Numbered from the stretch's first letter, positions 25,606-34,946 are shown. The stretch is 64,000 nt of DNA from Chloroflexota bacterium (GCA_040902225.1 JBBDXT010000002.1:280036-344035); one strand, 5' to 3'. Numbers and translations: made by a program. The notes: generated from the letters alone by a model not told the origin.

Positions 25606-26523
25606 TCAGCGCACTTCGAACGTGGCCGACTCGACCATGGCCCGCATCTCCTCCACGTCCTCGGCCGGCGTGTCCGCAAAGTAGCCGGCGTCGAAGAAGA
25701 CGAGCGTGCCGTCGACGTCCACGACCCAAACCTCGTCGATCTGGCCCGGTCCCTGGTGGAAGCGGGGAGCTTCGTCGCCCGAGTCCGACACCTCCATCAG
25801 GGTGCGGAACTCGCCACCGTCGCAGTCGGTGAACACCGCGTCCTCCGGGACGTGAAGGGTCAGCATCTTCCCGGGATGCCCGCCCACGGTCACGTCGACC
25901 GGCGCGGTGGCGTCCCGCGAGGCCTGGGCCGACAGGGCCGCGACCAGCTCATCGAGCGAGGCGGCCGGGTCGTCCGGCCGGGTCGACTCCCACGCGCAGG
26001 GGTCCCCATAGACCAACATGCCCCCGCCAAAGACGACGAGCCCGGCACCCTGCGGCGGGCCGGCCATGCCGTGCTTCTCGACGCCGGTGTAGGTCAGAAG
26101 CCCGTGCCAGTCGGGAGCCGGGATGGTGACGGTCGTTCGCACATCGAAGAGTTGCTCGTAGACCAGGACGAACGGCCCTTCGCTGAGGGGGCCATACGAC
26201 GGCTCCGGGGCGGTCGGCGTCGGACTCGGCCTCGGGGTTGCGGTGGCCGACGGCTCGGCCGATTCGCTGGCGCCGGGACCGCCGGTATTGGAGTCGCCGA
26301 GGAATTGGAAGCCGACGACGGCGATGACCACCACCGCCGCGGCCGCAAGGCCAATCTTGAGAAGTCGGTTCACGTCTGGTGTCCTCCACGAGCCGATGAC
26401 GGCCCGCTGTCGTGTCTGTTCGATTCGATCACGAACCGCGTCGTAGACCGGGTAGGGCAGCTCATCCAGGCCCTCGTCGAGGAAGGCGTGGATCAGCCGA
26501 TCGGGATCTCGAGACGCGGTCAT
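25606..26523 (-). CDS. Membrane anti-sigma factor-like protein 2
   Basis: 305 aa. Same plan as protein 1: LIHAFLDEGLDELPYPVYDAVRDRIEQTRQRA, membrane segment GLAAAAVVVIAVVGFQFLG, linker of Thr/Pro/Ser repeats, then the extracytoplasmic domain with YGDPCAWESTRPDDPAASLDELVAALSAQASRDATAPVDVTVGG, close to the CQWSTTIPETPATT and PVDVTVGG segments of protein 1. Overlaps sigma 2 by 4 bp. The divergence is mostly in the sensor part, as expected for duplicates with different inputs. Confidence 0.7.
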   Translation of the reverse strand: MTASRDPDRLIHAFLDEGLDELPYPVYDAVRDRIEQTRQRAVIGSWRTPDVNRLLKIGLAAAAVVVIAVVGFQFLGDSNTGGPGASESAEPSATATPRPSPTPTAPEPSYGPLSEGPFVLVYEQLFDVRTTVTIPAPDWHGLLTYTGVEKHGMAGPPQGAGLVVFGGGMLVYGDPCAWESTRPDDPAASLDELVAALSAQASRDATAPVDVTVGGHPGKMLTLHVPEDAVFTDCDGGEFRTLMEVSDSGDEAPRFHQGPGQIDEVWVVDVDGTLVFFDAGYFADTPAEDVEEMRAMVESATFEVR

Positions 26524-27083
26524 GCCCTTCGCTCCTGGTTGGTGGACGAGCGGGCATCAGCCTCGAGGCTGGCCCGCATCGCCCGGGTCGCGTGGTGCAG
26601 GCGGGACTTCGCGGTCCCGACCGGAATACCAATGCGCTCAGCCACCTCGGAAATGGGAAGACCGAGGTAGTGGTGGTAGATGAGGACGGCGCGCTGCTCG
26701 ACGGTGAGCCTGCGGAAGGCGCGTTCGAGCTGATCGCGATCGTCCACGGTCAGAGTGTCGTCGAGACCGTGCACGGGATCGACGTGGAGGAGCCGGATGC
26801 CTGCCGCCCAGCGCGTGCGATGCCTGGCCTCGGCATAGCAGGCGTGGGTCAGGATCCGATGGAGCCACGGTTCGAAGAGATCGGGGTTTCGCAGTGAGCG
26901 CAGCTCGCGCCAGGCCGTGATGAACGCGGTCTGGACGGCGTCCTCTGCCAGATCGGCATCGCGCAGGATCCGAAACGCGATGGCCATGCAGCGGTCGCCA
27001 ACCATGCGCGCCAGCGAGTCGAACGCTTCCGCGTCCCCTCGCTTGGCCTGGTCGACCAGCGTTGCCTGCACCCATCCCTCCAT
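26520..27083 (-). CDS. ECF RNA polymerase sigma factor 2
   Basis: 187 aa, ATG start. Region 2 (DAEAFDSLARMVGDRCMAIAFRILRDADLAEDAVQTAFITAWREL) and region 4 (LTVEQRAVLIYHHYLGLPISEVAERIGIPVGTAKSRLHHATRAM) closely match sigma 1. Autoregulation through the TTGAAC at 27147-27152 is likely by analogy. Confidence 0.85.
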   Translation of the reverse strand: MEGWVQATLVDQAKRGDAEAFDSLARMVGDRCMAIAFRILRDADLAEDAVQTAFITAWRELRSLRNPDLFEPWLHRILTHACYAEARHRTRWAAGIRLLHVDPVHGLDDTLTVDDRDQLERAFRRLTVEQRAVLIYHHYLGLPISEVAERIGIPVGTAKSRLHHATRAMRASLEADARSSTNQERRA

Positions 27084-27146
27084 TCCGTGAACTGACCGGT
27101 CCTGGTGGACGCGATCAGACAGGAGAGTCCTGGGGGCAGCCTATCT

Positions 27147-27152
27147 GTTCAA
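27147..27152 (-). promoter_or_regulatory. Putative ECF -35 element (TTGAAC) before sigma 2
   Basis: Minus-strand CAGATTGAAC followed by AGGCTG, then GGACTC 16 nt after TTGAAC. Matches the sigma 1 upstream region. Confidence 0.5.
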
Positions 27153-27188
27153 TCTGGGTGGAAGTGCGCCGACCATCGGCGGGCAGAC

Positions 27189-28529
27189 TTATCCCTCGGG
27201 AAGCGAACAGACCTCCGGTCCGGCGCAGAACTCGACCACACCGCCGATGATGGTGCCGATCACGGTCATGGCCCGGATCTCATCCGGCGTAGCGGTGGTG
27301 ACGTCGCCGCTGAGGATGGTGACGTCGCCCAGCATGCCAACTGCCAGTTGGCCGCGACGCCCTTCGTCCCCCAGCGCGTAGGCAGCGTCCAGGGTTACCG
27401 CCCGCAGGCCCTGCTCGGCGGTCAGCAGCTGGGCGGCCATCCACGCCGGTGGCTCGGGGTAGACCCTGCCGATGGGGTCCATGCCGCCGGCGATCTGGTC
27501 TACCGGCCGGCCGATGTCATCGGTCAACTCGAAGTCCGGAAGGATCCAGGGCATGTCCGTCGCGCCCGCCGCGTGCAGCCCGGCGTCCACGAAGTCCCGC
27601 CAACGGGCCAACCACGAAGTCTCCCCGCCCATCGCCGCCATCCAGTTCGGTTCGCTCAGCCAGTCGGCCACCGCGGTGTCAAGGTGGATCACCACCGCGA
27701 TCTCCATGGCGACCATTCGCGCCAGCTGGGCATCGGTCACCTGCACGGCATGCTCGGTCCGGTGGTGGAGCGGGTTCGGCCCGCTCGGACCAATGGCCGC
27801 CTCGAAGGCGTCGAGGGCCATCTCCTGGGCCTCGTCACTGAAGGTGTGGATGGCGACCTGCCAGCCGGCCTGGCTGGCCCGGACGACCGTGGGGGTCAGC
27901 TCGTCAGCCTCCCACAGGAGGTCCAGTTCGAAGCCGGTATCGAGATGGATCTTCAGGCCCCGGACACGGAGGTGGTCACTGACCGATCCCGGTTCGCGGT
28001 CGGCGTACCAGTCGCCGAAGTGTTCGCCGCCGATCTGCGGCTCGTTGAGCGTGAGGTACGCGTCCACCCGCAGCCGGAGGGCGTTGTCGGCGGCCAGGGT
28101 CTCCAGCTCGGTGAGGCGTTCCGGGTTGACCCATTGCTCGGAGATCGACGTCCAGCCCCGGCGGAGCGCCGCATCCATGGCTTCCTCGGCGGAATCGAGG
28201 CCGTAGTAGTCGCGGTCGCCGATCCAGTGGGCGTGGGCATCAATGAATCCGGGGTACGCCACGTTCTGACCGATGTCCATGACCGGGACGTGGTCTCCGG
28301 CGAGCGCCAGCACCTCGTCCCGGGAGCCGATTGCGGTCACGGTTCCGTTTTCGATGAGGAGTGCCTCCGCGATGGGCGGCTCGTCCAAGGTCACGATCCG
28401 GCCGACGATGACCACGCTCCCGCCCTGCGGCCCAGCGCTGGCTGTTGGCGAGCCGCTCGGGGCCGGACCGCTTGGCACGCAGGCGGCGAGTGCGACCACG
28501 GCAGCGAGGATGAGAACGCGTTTGGACAT
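27189..28529 (-). CDS. Amidohydrolase lipoprotein (intact paralog)
   Basis: 446 aa from ATG 28529 (MSKRVLILAAVVALAACVPSG); lipobox LAAC predicts membrane anchoring outside the cytoplasm, unusual for amidohydrolases. Metal motif GFIDAHAHWIGDRDYYGLDS, later HRTEHAVQVTDAQL and GATDMPWILPDFEL. C-terminus TPDEIRAMTVIGTIIGGV. Likely hydrolyses an external amide or ester. Lies after anti-sigma 3, separated by a GC hairpin and with its own TTGAAC element, the same layout as the frameshifted copy after anti-sigma 1. Confidence 0.85.
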   Translation of the reverse strand: MSKRVLILAAVVALAACVPSGPAPSGSPTASAGPQGGSVVIVGRIVTLDEPPIAEALLIENGTVTAIGSRDEVLALAGDHVPVMDIGQNVAYPGFIDAHAHWIGDRDYYGLDSAEEAMDAALRRGWTSISEQWVNPERLTELETLAADNALRLRVDAYLTLNEPQIGGEHFGDWYADREPGSVSDHLRVRGLKIHLDTGFELDLLWEADELTPTVVRASQAGWQVAIHTFSDEAQEMALDAFEAAIGPSGPNPLHHRTEHAVQVTDAQLARMVAMEIAVVIHLDTAVADWLSEPNWMAAMGGETSWLARWRDFVDAGLHAAGATDMPWILPDFELTDDIGRPVDQIAGGMDPIGRVYPEPPAWMAAQLLTAEQGLRAVTLDAAYALGDEGRRGQLAVGMLGDVTILSGDVTTATPDEIRAMTVIGTIIGGVVEFCAGPEVCSLPEG

Positions 28530-28558
28530 ACGTAAATGATTCCTCGACAGGGCGCATT

Positions 28559-28564
28559 GTTCAA
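28559..28564 (-). promoter_or_regulatory. Putative ECF -35 element (TTGAAC) before amidohydrolase 2
   Basis: TTGAAC on the minus strand, followed after 16 nt by GAATCA and then the ATG at 28529. Parallels the element before amidohydrolase 1. Confidence 0.4.
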
Positions 28565-28576
28565 GACGAGAGCAGG

Positions 28577-28606
28577 GCACGGGGGGCCCTGGTGGGCCGC
28601 CCGTGC
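28577..28606. terminator. GC hairpin after anti-sigma 3
   Basis: GCACGGG-GGCCC stem (13 bp, one mismatch) with a TGGT loop, immediately after the anti-sigma 3 stop. No U-tract. Confidence 0.5.
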
Positions 28607-28613
28607 ATCGCGC

Positions 28614-29516
28614 CTATTCGCCGAATGAGGCGGACTGGACGATGGCCTCGAGCTCGTCGACGTGCTCCGCGGGCGTTCCCGCGTAGTACTTCGTGTTCCA
28701 GGCCACGATCAAACCGTCGATGTCGAGGACGTACACCGTGTCGATCTCGCCCGGACCACTGTGATAGCCGCACGGGGTCATGCCGTCTCCGCCGCAGTCC
28801 CAGCTACCGCCGTAGCCCGGATCGCAGTCGGTGAAGTCAACGTCGGCGGGGACCTCCAGAGTGATCGACTTTCCGGCGTACCCGTCCAGGGTAATGTCCA
28901 CCGGCTCCGAGGCATCGCGCGACGCCTGAGATGACAGCGCGGCCACGAACTCGTCCACGGTGGTCGCGGGCGTGTCCGGCAGCGTCGTCTGCCAGTGGCA
29001 TGCGTCGCCGTACACGATGTACTCCCGCTGGACGAAGATGATCATTCCCGCACCATCCGGCGGTTCGTTATTGTCGTTCTTTGCGAGGATGCCGCCACCG
29101 ACCTCCCCGTACCAGTCGGCTGGAAGCGTAACTGTGAGCGGGACGCTGTCCGGTTGCGGCGTCCCCGGCACGAGAATCATGTGCGGACCCTCGGGGAGGA
29201 GCCCCACAGGAGTCGGCTCTGCCGCGGACGGCGAAACCGACGGGGACGGCGACGGGGTTGGGTCGCCGCCAAGGCCCCCCGAACCGGGGAGAAGATTGAT
29301 CGCGACCACGGCGATGATCACGACGGCGGCGGCGGCGAGGCCGACGCGCACGATGTTGTTCATGGCAGAGAACCTCCACGCCAGCCACGAGGCTCGGCGC
29401 TGTGGGGTCGTGTCCACCTCATCGAGGACGAGGTTGAGGATGCGATCCGCGTCCTCGTAGGCGTCCTCGTGGAGCCACGACCGAACGATGCGGGTGACGT
29501 CGCGATCGGCGCTCAT
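28614..29516 (-). CDS. Membrane anti-sigma factor-like protein 3
   Basis: 300 aa. Cytoplasmic N-terminus (DVTRIVRSWLHEDAYEDADRILNLVLDEVDTTPQRRASWLAWRF), membrane segment VGLAAAAVVIIAVVAINLLPG, linker PTPSPSPSVSPSAAEPT, and an extracytoplasmic domain with YGDACHWQTTLPDTPATTVDEFVAALSSQASRDASEPVDITLDG, clearly homologous to the sensor domains of proteins 1 and 2. Its N-terminal part instead matches protein 4, so it looks like a chimera of the two subfamilies. Overlaps sigma 3 by 4 bp. Confidence 0.7.
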   Translation of the reverse strand: MSADRDVTRIVRSWLHEDAYEDADRILNLVLDEVDTTPQRRASWLAWRFSAMNNIVRVGLAAAAVVIIAVVAINLLPGSGGLGGDPTPSPSPSVSPSAAEPTPVGLLPEGPHMILVPGTPQPDSVPLTVTLPADWYGEVGGGILAKNDNNEPPDGAGMIIFVQREYIVYGDACHWQTTLPDTPATTVDEFVAALSSQASRDASEPVDITLDGYAGKSITLEVPADVDFTDCDPGYGGSWDCGGDGMTPCGYHSGPGEIDTVYVLDIDGLIVAWNTKYYAGTPAEHVDELEAIVQSASFGE

Positions 29517-30061
29517 TGCGCAGCCTTTCGCGTGGTCGAGCGTGCGTCGGCATCGAGTGCCGCTCGCAGCGCGCGCATCGCGTAATGAAGTCGAGAAGCA
29601 ACCGTCCCGACCGGGATGCCGAGTGCTTCGGCAACCTGGTCGAGCGGCAGGTCGAGGTAGTGGTGCAGGACCACCACCGTTCGGTGATCGAGGGAGAGCC
29701 GTCGGAAGCCACGATCGAGCTGGTCGCGGTTGACGACCGTATCCAGTTCGTCCGCCGCCATCGGCTCATCAGCCGGCAGCAGTCGAATGTTCGGCGTCCA
29801 ACGACGGGTCTCGCTGGCCTCCGCGTAACAGGCGCGCACGAGGAGGCGATACGACCAGGCATCAAAGCGTGCCGGGTCGCGAAGCTGAGGAAGGTCCCGC
29901 CAGATGCTCAGCAGCGCCTGCTGCGTCGCGTCCTCGGCAAGGCTCAGGTCGCGCAGGATCCTGTGCGACGCGGCAAGGAACCGATCCGCCCGCGCGGCGG
30001 CAAGGGTCGTGAATGCCCCCTTGTCGCCGTTCTGCGCGAGCTTCACGAGATCGGTGTCCAT
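29513..30061 (-). CDS. ECF RNA polymerase sigma factor 3
   Basis: 182 aa, MDTDLVKLAQNGDKGAF start. Region 2 with RILRDLSLAEDATQQALLSIWRDLPQLRDPARFDAWSYRLLVRACYAEA and region 4 with LSLDHRTVVVLHHYLDLPLDQVAEALGIPVGTVASRLHYAMRALRAAL. Same length and close sequence to sigma 4, distinct from sigmas 1 and 2. Confidence 0.85.
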   Translation of the reverse strand: MDTDLVKLAQNGDKGAFTTLAAARADRFLAASHRILRDLSLAEDATQQALLSIWRDLPQLRDPARFDAWSYRLLVRACYAEASETRRWTPNIRLLPADEPMAADELDTVVNRDQLDRGFRRLSLDHRTVVVLHHYLDLPLDQVAEALGIPVGTVASRLHYAMRALRAALDADARSTTRKAAQ

Positions 30062-30097
30062 GCCCTCTTCCGTCTAAGGCATCGGGTTCAGACCGAT

Positions 30098-30116
30098 GCA
30101 TTACACACGGTATGGG
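30098..30116 (-). promoter_or_regulatory. Shared upstream motif of sigma 3
   Basis: GCATT-A-CACACGGTATGGG (plus-strand reading) is found again, one base shorter, at 31597-31614 before sigma 4, about 35-45 bp from each start codon. Probable autoregulated ECF promoter different from the TTGAAC type. Confidence 0.5.
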
Positions 30117-30172
30117 GGCAGAGGCCGATGCCACCTTCAAAATTCGACCGATGTCGAGCATCGCTGCAGACC

Positions 30173-30201
30173 CAGGCGCCCGGCCGTCGACCGGGCGCCT
30201 G
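30173..30201. terminator. GC hairpin after anti-sigma 4
   Basis: Perfect 11-bp stem CAGGCGCCCGG with a 7-nt loop between the anti-sigma 4 stop (30227) and the sigma 3 promoter. No U-tract. Confidence 0.55.
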
Positions 30202-30226
30202 AGCGAAGAGCCGGCTACGGCGAGAA

Positions 30227-31018
30227 TCAAGGCAGCGTATCGACCGCATCCTCGGGATGGAGCGCCACGGTGGCAAGGACCTCCTCGAACCATGCCCTGT
30301 CGTAGGGAGCGACGGCGAGTGGGTCGTCGCCAGACGTATAGAGCTGGATCCAGTAGCCGCGGCCAGCGGTTGTGACGACCGCCACGTCGCAATGTCCGGC
30401 CCCGATCAGTCCCGTGCCGCCGTCGACGGCGATCGGCTCGGTCGTGCCGCACCCCTCGTCGCTCGCCATCTGCTCGGCGACCCAATCCTCGGGCGTGGAA
30501 TCGCCGATCGGCTGCGAAGCGATGGCCAGGAACAGGTCAGCCCTCAGGGTCGGGTCGTACAGCCAGTCGACTTGGGGCACCTGGAAGGAGAGGGGAAACG
30601 TGCTATCCGTCCAGGGCTCGGTCGCCGCTTGAGCGATCCATCCCTCGGGATACGACAGCGAGATCCCATGATGCGTCGAGGTGAAGCTCTGGGTCAGCGG
30701 CGGAGCGGATGCCGGCGACAGCGTCGGCTCGGCGGTCGCCGAAGGCGATGGAGTTGCCTCCGGAGGACTCCCGGTATTTGGGCCGGGTAGGAAATTGATT
30801 CCCACGACGACTGCAAGGGCGATGACAACCGCCGCGATGCCGAAGCGGACGATGTTGCTGTTCATGGGCGGGAACCTCCGCGCCAGCCAACCGGCTCGGC
30901 GCTGGGGGGTCGCGGGGACTTGGTCGAGCACGAGGTCCAGGACGCGGTCCGGGAGCGCATTCACGCCCTCGTCCATCCACGACCGAACGATGCGCTCGAC
31001 GTCGCGTTCAGTGCTCAT
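30227..31018 (-). CDS. Membrane anti-sigma factor-like protein 4
   Basis: 263 aa. N-terminus DVERIVRSWMDEGVNALPDRVLDLVLDQVPATPQRRAGWLARRF matches protein 3. Membrane segment FGIAAVVIALAVVVGINFLPG, Pro/Ser/Thr linker, then a sensor domain unlike those of proteins 1-3 (HHGISLSYPEGWIAQAATEPW...GHCDVAVVTTAGRGYWIQLYTS), which resembles PsbP/DUF1795-like folds by its SYPEGW start. Overlaps sigma 4 by 4 bp. Confidence 0.7.
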   Translation of the reverse strand: MSTERDVERIVRSWMDEGVNALPDRVLDLVLDQVPATPQRRAGWLARRFPPMNSNIVRFGIAAVVIALAVVVGINFLPGPNTGSPPEATPSPSATAEPTLSPASAPPLTQSFTSTHHGISLSYPEGWIAQAATEPWTDSTFPLSFQVPQVDWLYDPTLRADLFLAIASQPIGDSTPEDWVAEQMASDEGCGTTEPIAVDGGTGLIGAGHCDVAVVTTAGRGYWIQLYTSGDDPLAVAPYDRAWFEEVLATVALHPEDAVDTLP

Positions 31019-31563
31019 TGCGAGCCTTCCCGTCGGGTCGGGCGTGCGTCGGCATCGAGCGCCGCGCGCAGGCCGCGCATCGCGTAATGAAGTCTTGAAC
31101 GGACCGTTCCCTCGGGCACGCCGAGTGCTTCGGCGACCTCCGAGAGCGGCAGGTCGAGGTAGTGGTGCAACACCACCACCGCACGATGATCGATGGAGAG
31201 CCGCCGGAAGCCGCGCTCGAGCTGGTCGCGATCAATGACCAGGCTCGTGCCATCCGCCGTTGTCGGCTCATCAGCCGGCAGGAGTCGAAGGTTGGATGCC
31301 GAGCGACGAGTCCGGCGGGCCTCGGCGTAGCAGGCGCGCACGAGGAGCCGGTACGACCAGGCGTCAAAGCGCGCCGGGTCGCGCAGCTGCGGGAGGTCTC
31401 GCCAGACGTTCAGCAGCGCCTGCTGCGTCGCGTCTTCGGCGAGGTCAATGTCGCGCAGGATCCTGTGCGCCACCGCATGGAGCCGATCGCCCACGGCCAC
31501 GGCGAGGCTTGTGAAAGCCTCTTCGTCGCCGTGCTGCGCTCTGATCACGAGCTCGGTGTCCAT
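31015..31563 (-). CDS. ECF RNA polymerase sigma factor 4
   Basis: 182 aa from ATG 31563 (MDTELVIRAQHGDEEAF), chosen to match sigma 3. Region 2 RILRDIDLAEDATQQALLNVWRDLPQLRDPARFDAWSYRLL; region 4 LSIDHRAVVVLHHYLDLPLSEVAEALGVPEGTVRSRLHYAMRGL. A longer frame to 31617 would run through the conserved promoter motif. Confidence 0.85.
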   Translation of the reverse strand: MDTELVIRAQHGDEEAFTSLAVAVGDRLHAVAHRILRDIDLAEDATQQALLNVWRDLPQLRDPARFDAWSYRLLVRACYAEARRTRRSASNLRLLPADEPTTADGTSLVIDRDQLERGFRRLSIDHRAVVVLHHYLDLPLSEVAEALGVPEGTVRSRLHYAMRGLRAALDADARPTRREGSQ

Positions 31564-31596
31564 GCCTCGTCCGCATCGTGCGCCAGTCAGTCCGGC

Positions 31597-31614
31597 GCAT
31601 TCACACGGTATGGG
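31597..31614 (-). promoter_or_regulatory. Shared upstream motif of sigma 4
   Basis: GCATTCACACGGTATGGG on the plus strand, matching the motif before sigma 3. Confidence 0.5.
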
Positions 31615-31649
31615 CACGGGAGCGCCAGGGGCGACTCAATCTTGGCTTG

Positions 31650-31766
31650 ATAACTGCCACTTATCGTCATGCACCGATGGGGTGGTATCCGTGCCGTGGC
31701 ATTGGTCCCGCTTATCAGGTGGCACCGCCGCGGGCGCATCGGTGCAGGAGCATAAGCCTGGCTTAT
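31650..31766. repeat. Family 1 palindrome array, copy 3
   Basis: 15-mers ATAAC-N5-CTTAT (31650-31664), ATTGG-N5-CTTAT (31701-31715), ATAAG-N5-CTTAT (31752-31766). 22-mers CACCGAT-N8-ATCCGTG (31672-31693) and CACCGCC-N8-ATCGGTG (31723-31744). Linkers are 7 nt. Closest in sequence to copy 2. Sits in the divergent gap between sigma 4 and the DUF4032 gene. Confidence 0.9.
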
Positions 31767-31780
31767 GTCGAGCCTTGTCC

Positions 31781-31786
31781 TACCAT
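31781..31786 (+). promoter_or_regulatory. Leaderless -10 box (TACCAT)
   Basis: TACCAT, 8 nt before the ATG at 31795. Confidence 0.5.
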
Positions 31787-31794
31787 CTGAACCG

Positions 31795-33021
31795 ATGCGA
31801 TTCCAGATGCTGCCGCGCGGATCGTGGCCCGACTTCCTGGACCTGCCGTGGTCGGAGCCGCTGGCAGGCTGGGAGTCGCCGCGCATCGTTGAGGTGGCAC
31901 GCGGCATCAGCCGCCACGTCGTGCGCTTCGTGGACTACGACGGCCAGCTGTACGCCCTCAAGGAGCTGCCCGAGCCTCTCGCCGAGCGTGAATACCGGCT
32001 GCTGCGAGAACTGGCAGCGGAATCGGTCCCAGTGGTCGAGGCGGTCGGGGTGGTCAGCGGACGCGAGGACCTGGACGCGGCGCTGATCACACGTCATCTC
32101 GAATTCAGCCTCCCCTACCGGACCCTCTTCACCCAGCGCGGGATCTCCGACCTGCATGGCCGCCTCCTCGACGCCGTCGCGGAACTGCTGGTGCGGCTCC
32201 ACCTGGCCGGCTTCTTCTGGGGCGACTGCTCTCTCTCCAACACCCTCTTCCGGCGGGACGCGGGCTCGCTGGCGGCCTACGTGGTGGATGCCGAGACGGG
32301 CGAGATGCATCCCTCCCTCTCCGATGGGCAGCGCGCCTACGACCTGTCGATCGCCGAAGAGAACTTCGCCGGCGAGCTGCTCGACGTGATGGCGATGCTG
32401 GCCGAGCGGGGCGAGGCACCGAGCCCGAGCATCGACGACCCGCTGGCCGTCGCCGCCGAGCTGCGCCCCCGCTATCAGAGCCTGTGGAGCGAGCTGACGC
32501 GAGACGAGGTGATCAGCCCGAACGAGCGCTATCGGATTGATGAACGCCTGCGCCGCCTCAACGAGCTCGGCTTCGACGTGGAGGAGGTAGAGCTGCTCAC
32601 GGTGGAGGGTGGGTATCGCCTGCGCCTGCCGACGCGCGTCGTCGAGGCGGGCCACCATCGGCGCCGCCTGCTGAGCCTGACCGGCCTGGACGTCGGCGAG
32701 AACCAGGCACGCCGCCTGCTGAATGACATTGCGCGATATCGGGCCGAACTGGAGGCCGCCGAGGGGCGCAGCCTCCCGGACTCGGTGGTCGGCTATCGCT
32801 GGCGTGCCGAGGTGTTCGAGCCTGCGGTGGCGGCGATCCCTCCCGATCTGCACGCCAAGCGCGAGCCGGCCGAGCTCTTCCATGAGCTGCTCAACCACCG
32901 CTGGTACCGATCAGAGGCTGCGGGGCACGACATCGGCATGGCCGATGCGGTGGCCAGCTTCAGCCAGCAGGTGCTCCCCGAGGTGCCAGACGAGCGGGCC
33001 ACCATCGGCTCTTCTTCCTAG
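31795..33021 (+). CDS. DUF4032 protein with lipopolysaccharide-kinase-like fold
   Basis: 408 aa from ATG 31795, supported by the leaderless box; the alternative ATG at 31765 falls inside the palindrome array. The N-terminal half is an atypical small kinase: [21 protein letters not shown] (Lys and Glu), [14 protein letters not shown] catalytic loop, and VVDAETGEM metal-binding region. The C-terminal half is DUF4032 ([34 protein letters not shown]). Substrate unknown. Cytoplasmic. Confidence 0.8.
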   Translation: MRFQMLPRGSWPDFLDLPWSEPLAGWESPRIVEVARGISRHVVRFVDYDGQLYALKELPEPLAEREYRLLRELAAESVPVVEAVGVVSGREDLDAALITRHLEFSLPYRTLFTQRGISDLHGRLLDAVAELLVRLHLAGFFWGDCSLSNTLFRRDAGSLAAYVVDAETGEMHPSLSDGQRAYDLSIAEENFAGELLDVMAMLAERGEAPSPSIDDPLAVAAELRPRYQSLWSELTRDEVISPNERYRIDERLRRLNELGFDVEEVELLTVEGGYRLRLPTRVVEAGHHRRRLLSLTGLDVGENQARRLLNDIARYRAELEAAEGRSLPDSVVGYRWRAEVFEPAVAAIPPDLHAKREPAELFHELLNHRWYRSEAAGHDIGMADAVASFSQQVLPEVPDERATIGSSS

Positions 33022-33026
33022 CTGTC

Positions 33027-34946
33027 CTAGCTGGTTCCCAGCTCGTATTCACGGCCCGCCGCTCGGCGTCGGCCGTGCTGGGTCAGGATTCGCTTGCGGA
33101 GGCGGATCGAGGAGGGCGTGATCTCCACCAGCTCATCGGCCGCGATGAACTCGATCGCCGACTCAAGCGTCATCAGGCGCGGCGGGGTCAGGCGCAGCGC
33201 CTCGTCGTGCGCATGGGTGCGCATGTTGGTGAGCTTCTTCTCCTTGGTGGGGTTGACGTCCAGGTCGCCGGGGCGGCTGTTCTCGCCGACGATCATTCCC
33301 TCGTAGACCTCCACCCCGGTTCCGATGAAGAACTCACTGCGCTCCTGAAGCGCGAAGATCGCGAATGAGTTCGAGATTCCCGCCCGGTCGCTGACCAGGA
33401 CCCCCGAGGTCCGATGCGTGACCTCCCCCGCCCACGGGCCATTCCCCTCGGCGATCTGGTGCAGCAGCGCCGTTCCGCGCGTCTCGGTCAGCAGCTGCCC
33501 GCGGTAGCCGATCAGCCCGCGGACCGGCAGCACGAACTCGAGGCGGACGCGACCGTCGGCATCGGTTGACATCTGCTCCAGCTTTGCCTTGCGGCCGGCC
33601 AGGGCAGCCTGCACCTCACCGATGAACTCGGGCGGGATGTCGACGGTGATGCGCTCATACGGCTCCATGGTCTGTCCGTCCACGGTCGTCAGGATCACCT
33701 CGGGACGGCTGACCTGGAGCTCGAATCCCTCGCGCCGCATCTGCTCGACCAGCACGGCCAGCTGCAGCTCACCGCGGCCGCGCACCTCGAACGTGTCGCC
33801 CGCCTCGGTCGGGTAGACCTCGATCGAGACGTTGCCGAGCACCTCGCGCTCGAGCCGCGCCTTGATCTGGCGGCTGGTCACGTAGCGGCCGTCCCGACCG
33901 GAGAGGGGCGAGGTGTTGACGCCGAGCGTCATGCGCAGGGTCGGCGAGTCGACGTCGAGGCGCGGCAGCGGGCGGGGGTCCGCGGGATCGGTGATCGTGT
34001 CGCCGATCGTCACTTCCGGGATGCCGGCCAGGGCCACGATGTCGCCCGGCCCCGCCTCCTCGATGTCGACCCGCTCGATGCCGCGTGCGGTAGTCAGGCT
34101 GGTCACGGTGCCGTTGAGCGTCACCGTCCGCCCCGGCTCGACCGAGCCATCGGCCGCCTCCGGCTCCTCGCGCACGATGGTGACGCGCTGCCCCGGCTTG
34201 ACGGTCCCGCTCCAGATGCGCCCGACCGCCATGCGGCCCACGTAGTCGTTGGCGGCCAGGTTGGTGACGAGCAGCTGAAGCGGCACGTCCGGGACGTACG
34301 ACGGCGGCGGCGTCACCTCCACCAGCAGGTCGAGCAGCGGCAGCAGATCGGTCCCTAACTGGGCAAGGTCGCGGGTCGCGGTGCCGAGCTTGGCGTTGGT
34401 GTAAACCACCGCGAACTCGATCTGGGCGTCAGTCGCGCCGAGGTCCATGAACAACTCGTAGATCGCGTCGAGCACCTCCGCCGGCCGCGCGTCGGAGCGG
34501 TCGATCTTGTTGATGCAGACGATGACGGGCAGATGCCGGGCCATCGCCTTGGAGAGGACGTAGCGGGTCTGGGGCAGCGGACCTTCAGCGGCATCCACGA
34601 GGAGGAGGACCGCGTCGACCATCAGCAGGCTGCGCTCCACCTCGCCGCCAAAGTCGGCGTGGCCGGGGGTGTCGACGATGTTCAGGTGGATCCCGCCGTG
34701 ATCGATCGTCGTCTGCTTGGCGAGGATGGTGATCCCCTTCTCGCGCTCCAGGTCACCGGAGTCCAGGACCCGATCCACCACGGCCTGGTTGGCGCGGAAC
34801 GCCCCCGTCTGGCGCAGCAGGGCGTCGACCAGTGTCGTCTTGCCGTGGTCGACGTGCGCGACGATGGCCAGATTTCGCAGGTCGGGGCGCGTCAAGGTCG
34901 CCGCAGAGGTGGCGGAGGGCGTGGCGAGAGAGGCGTCAGTCGTCAT
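33027..34946 (-). CDS. typA: GTP-binding ribosome-associated protein TypA/BipA
   Basis: 639 aa. Translational GTPase: G1 [11 protein letters not shown]2/G3 region [20 protein letters not shown]4 NKIDRSDA, then domain 2, an EF-G-like domain ([41 protein letters not shown]) and the BipA-specific C-terminus ([36 protein letters not shown]). Acts in ribosome assembly and stress adaptation. A GACAAT box lies 10 nt upstream (34957-34962). Confidence 0.97.
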   Translation of the reverse strand: MTTDASLATPSATSAATLTRPDLRNLAIVAHVDHGKTTLVDALLRQTGAFRANQAVVDRVLDSGDLEREKGITILAKQTTIDHGGIHLNIVDTPGHADFGGEVERSLLMVDAVLLLVDAAEGPLPQTRYVLSKAMARHLPVIVCINKIDRSDARPAEVLDAIYELFMDLGATDAQIEFAVVYTNAKLGTATRDLAQLGTDLLPLLDLLVEVTPPPSYVPDVPLQLLVTNLAANDYVGRMAVGRIWSGTVKPGQRVTIVREEPEAADGSVEPGRTVTLNGTVTSLTTARGIERVDIEEAGPGDIVALAGIPEVTIGDTITDPADPRPLPRLDVDSPTLRMTLGVNTSPLSGRDGRYVTSRQIKARLEREVLGNVSIEVYPTEAGDTFEVRGRGELQLAVLVEQMRREGFELQVSRPEVILTTVDGQTMEPYERITVDIPPEFIGEVQAALAGRKAKLEQMSTDADGRVRLEFVLPVRGLIGYRGQLLTETRGTALLHQIAEGNGPWAGEVTHRTSGVLVSDRAGISNSFAIFALQERSEFFIGTGVEVYEGMIVGENSRPGDLDVNPTKEKKLTNMRTHAHDEALRLTPPRLMTLESAIEFIAADELVEITPSSIRLRKRILTQHGRRRAAGREYELGTS

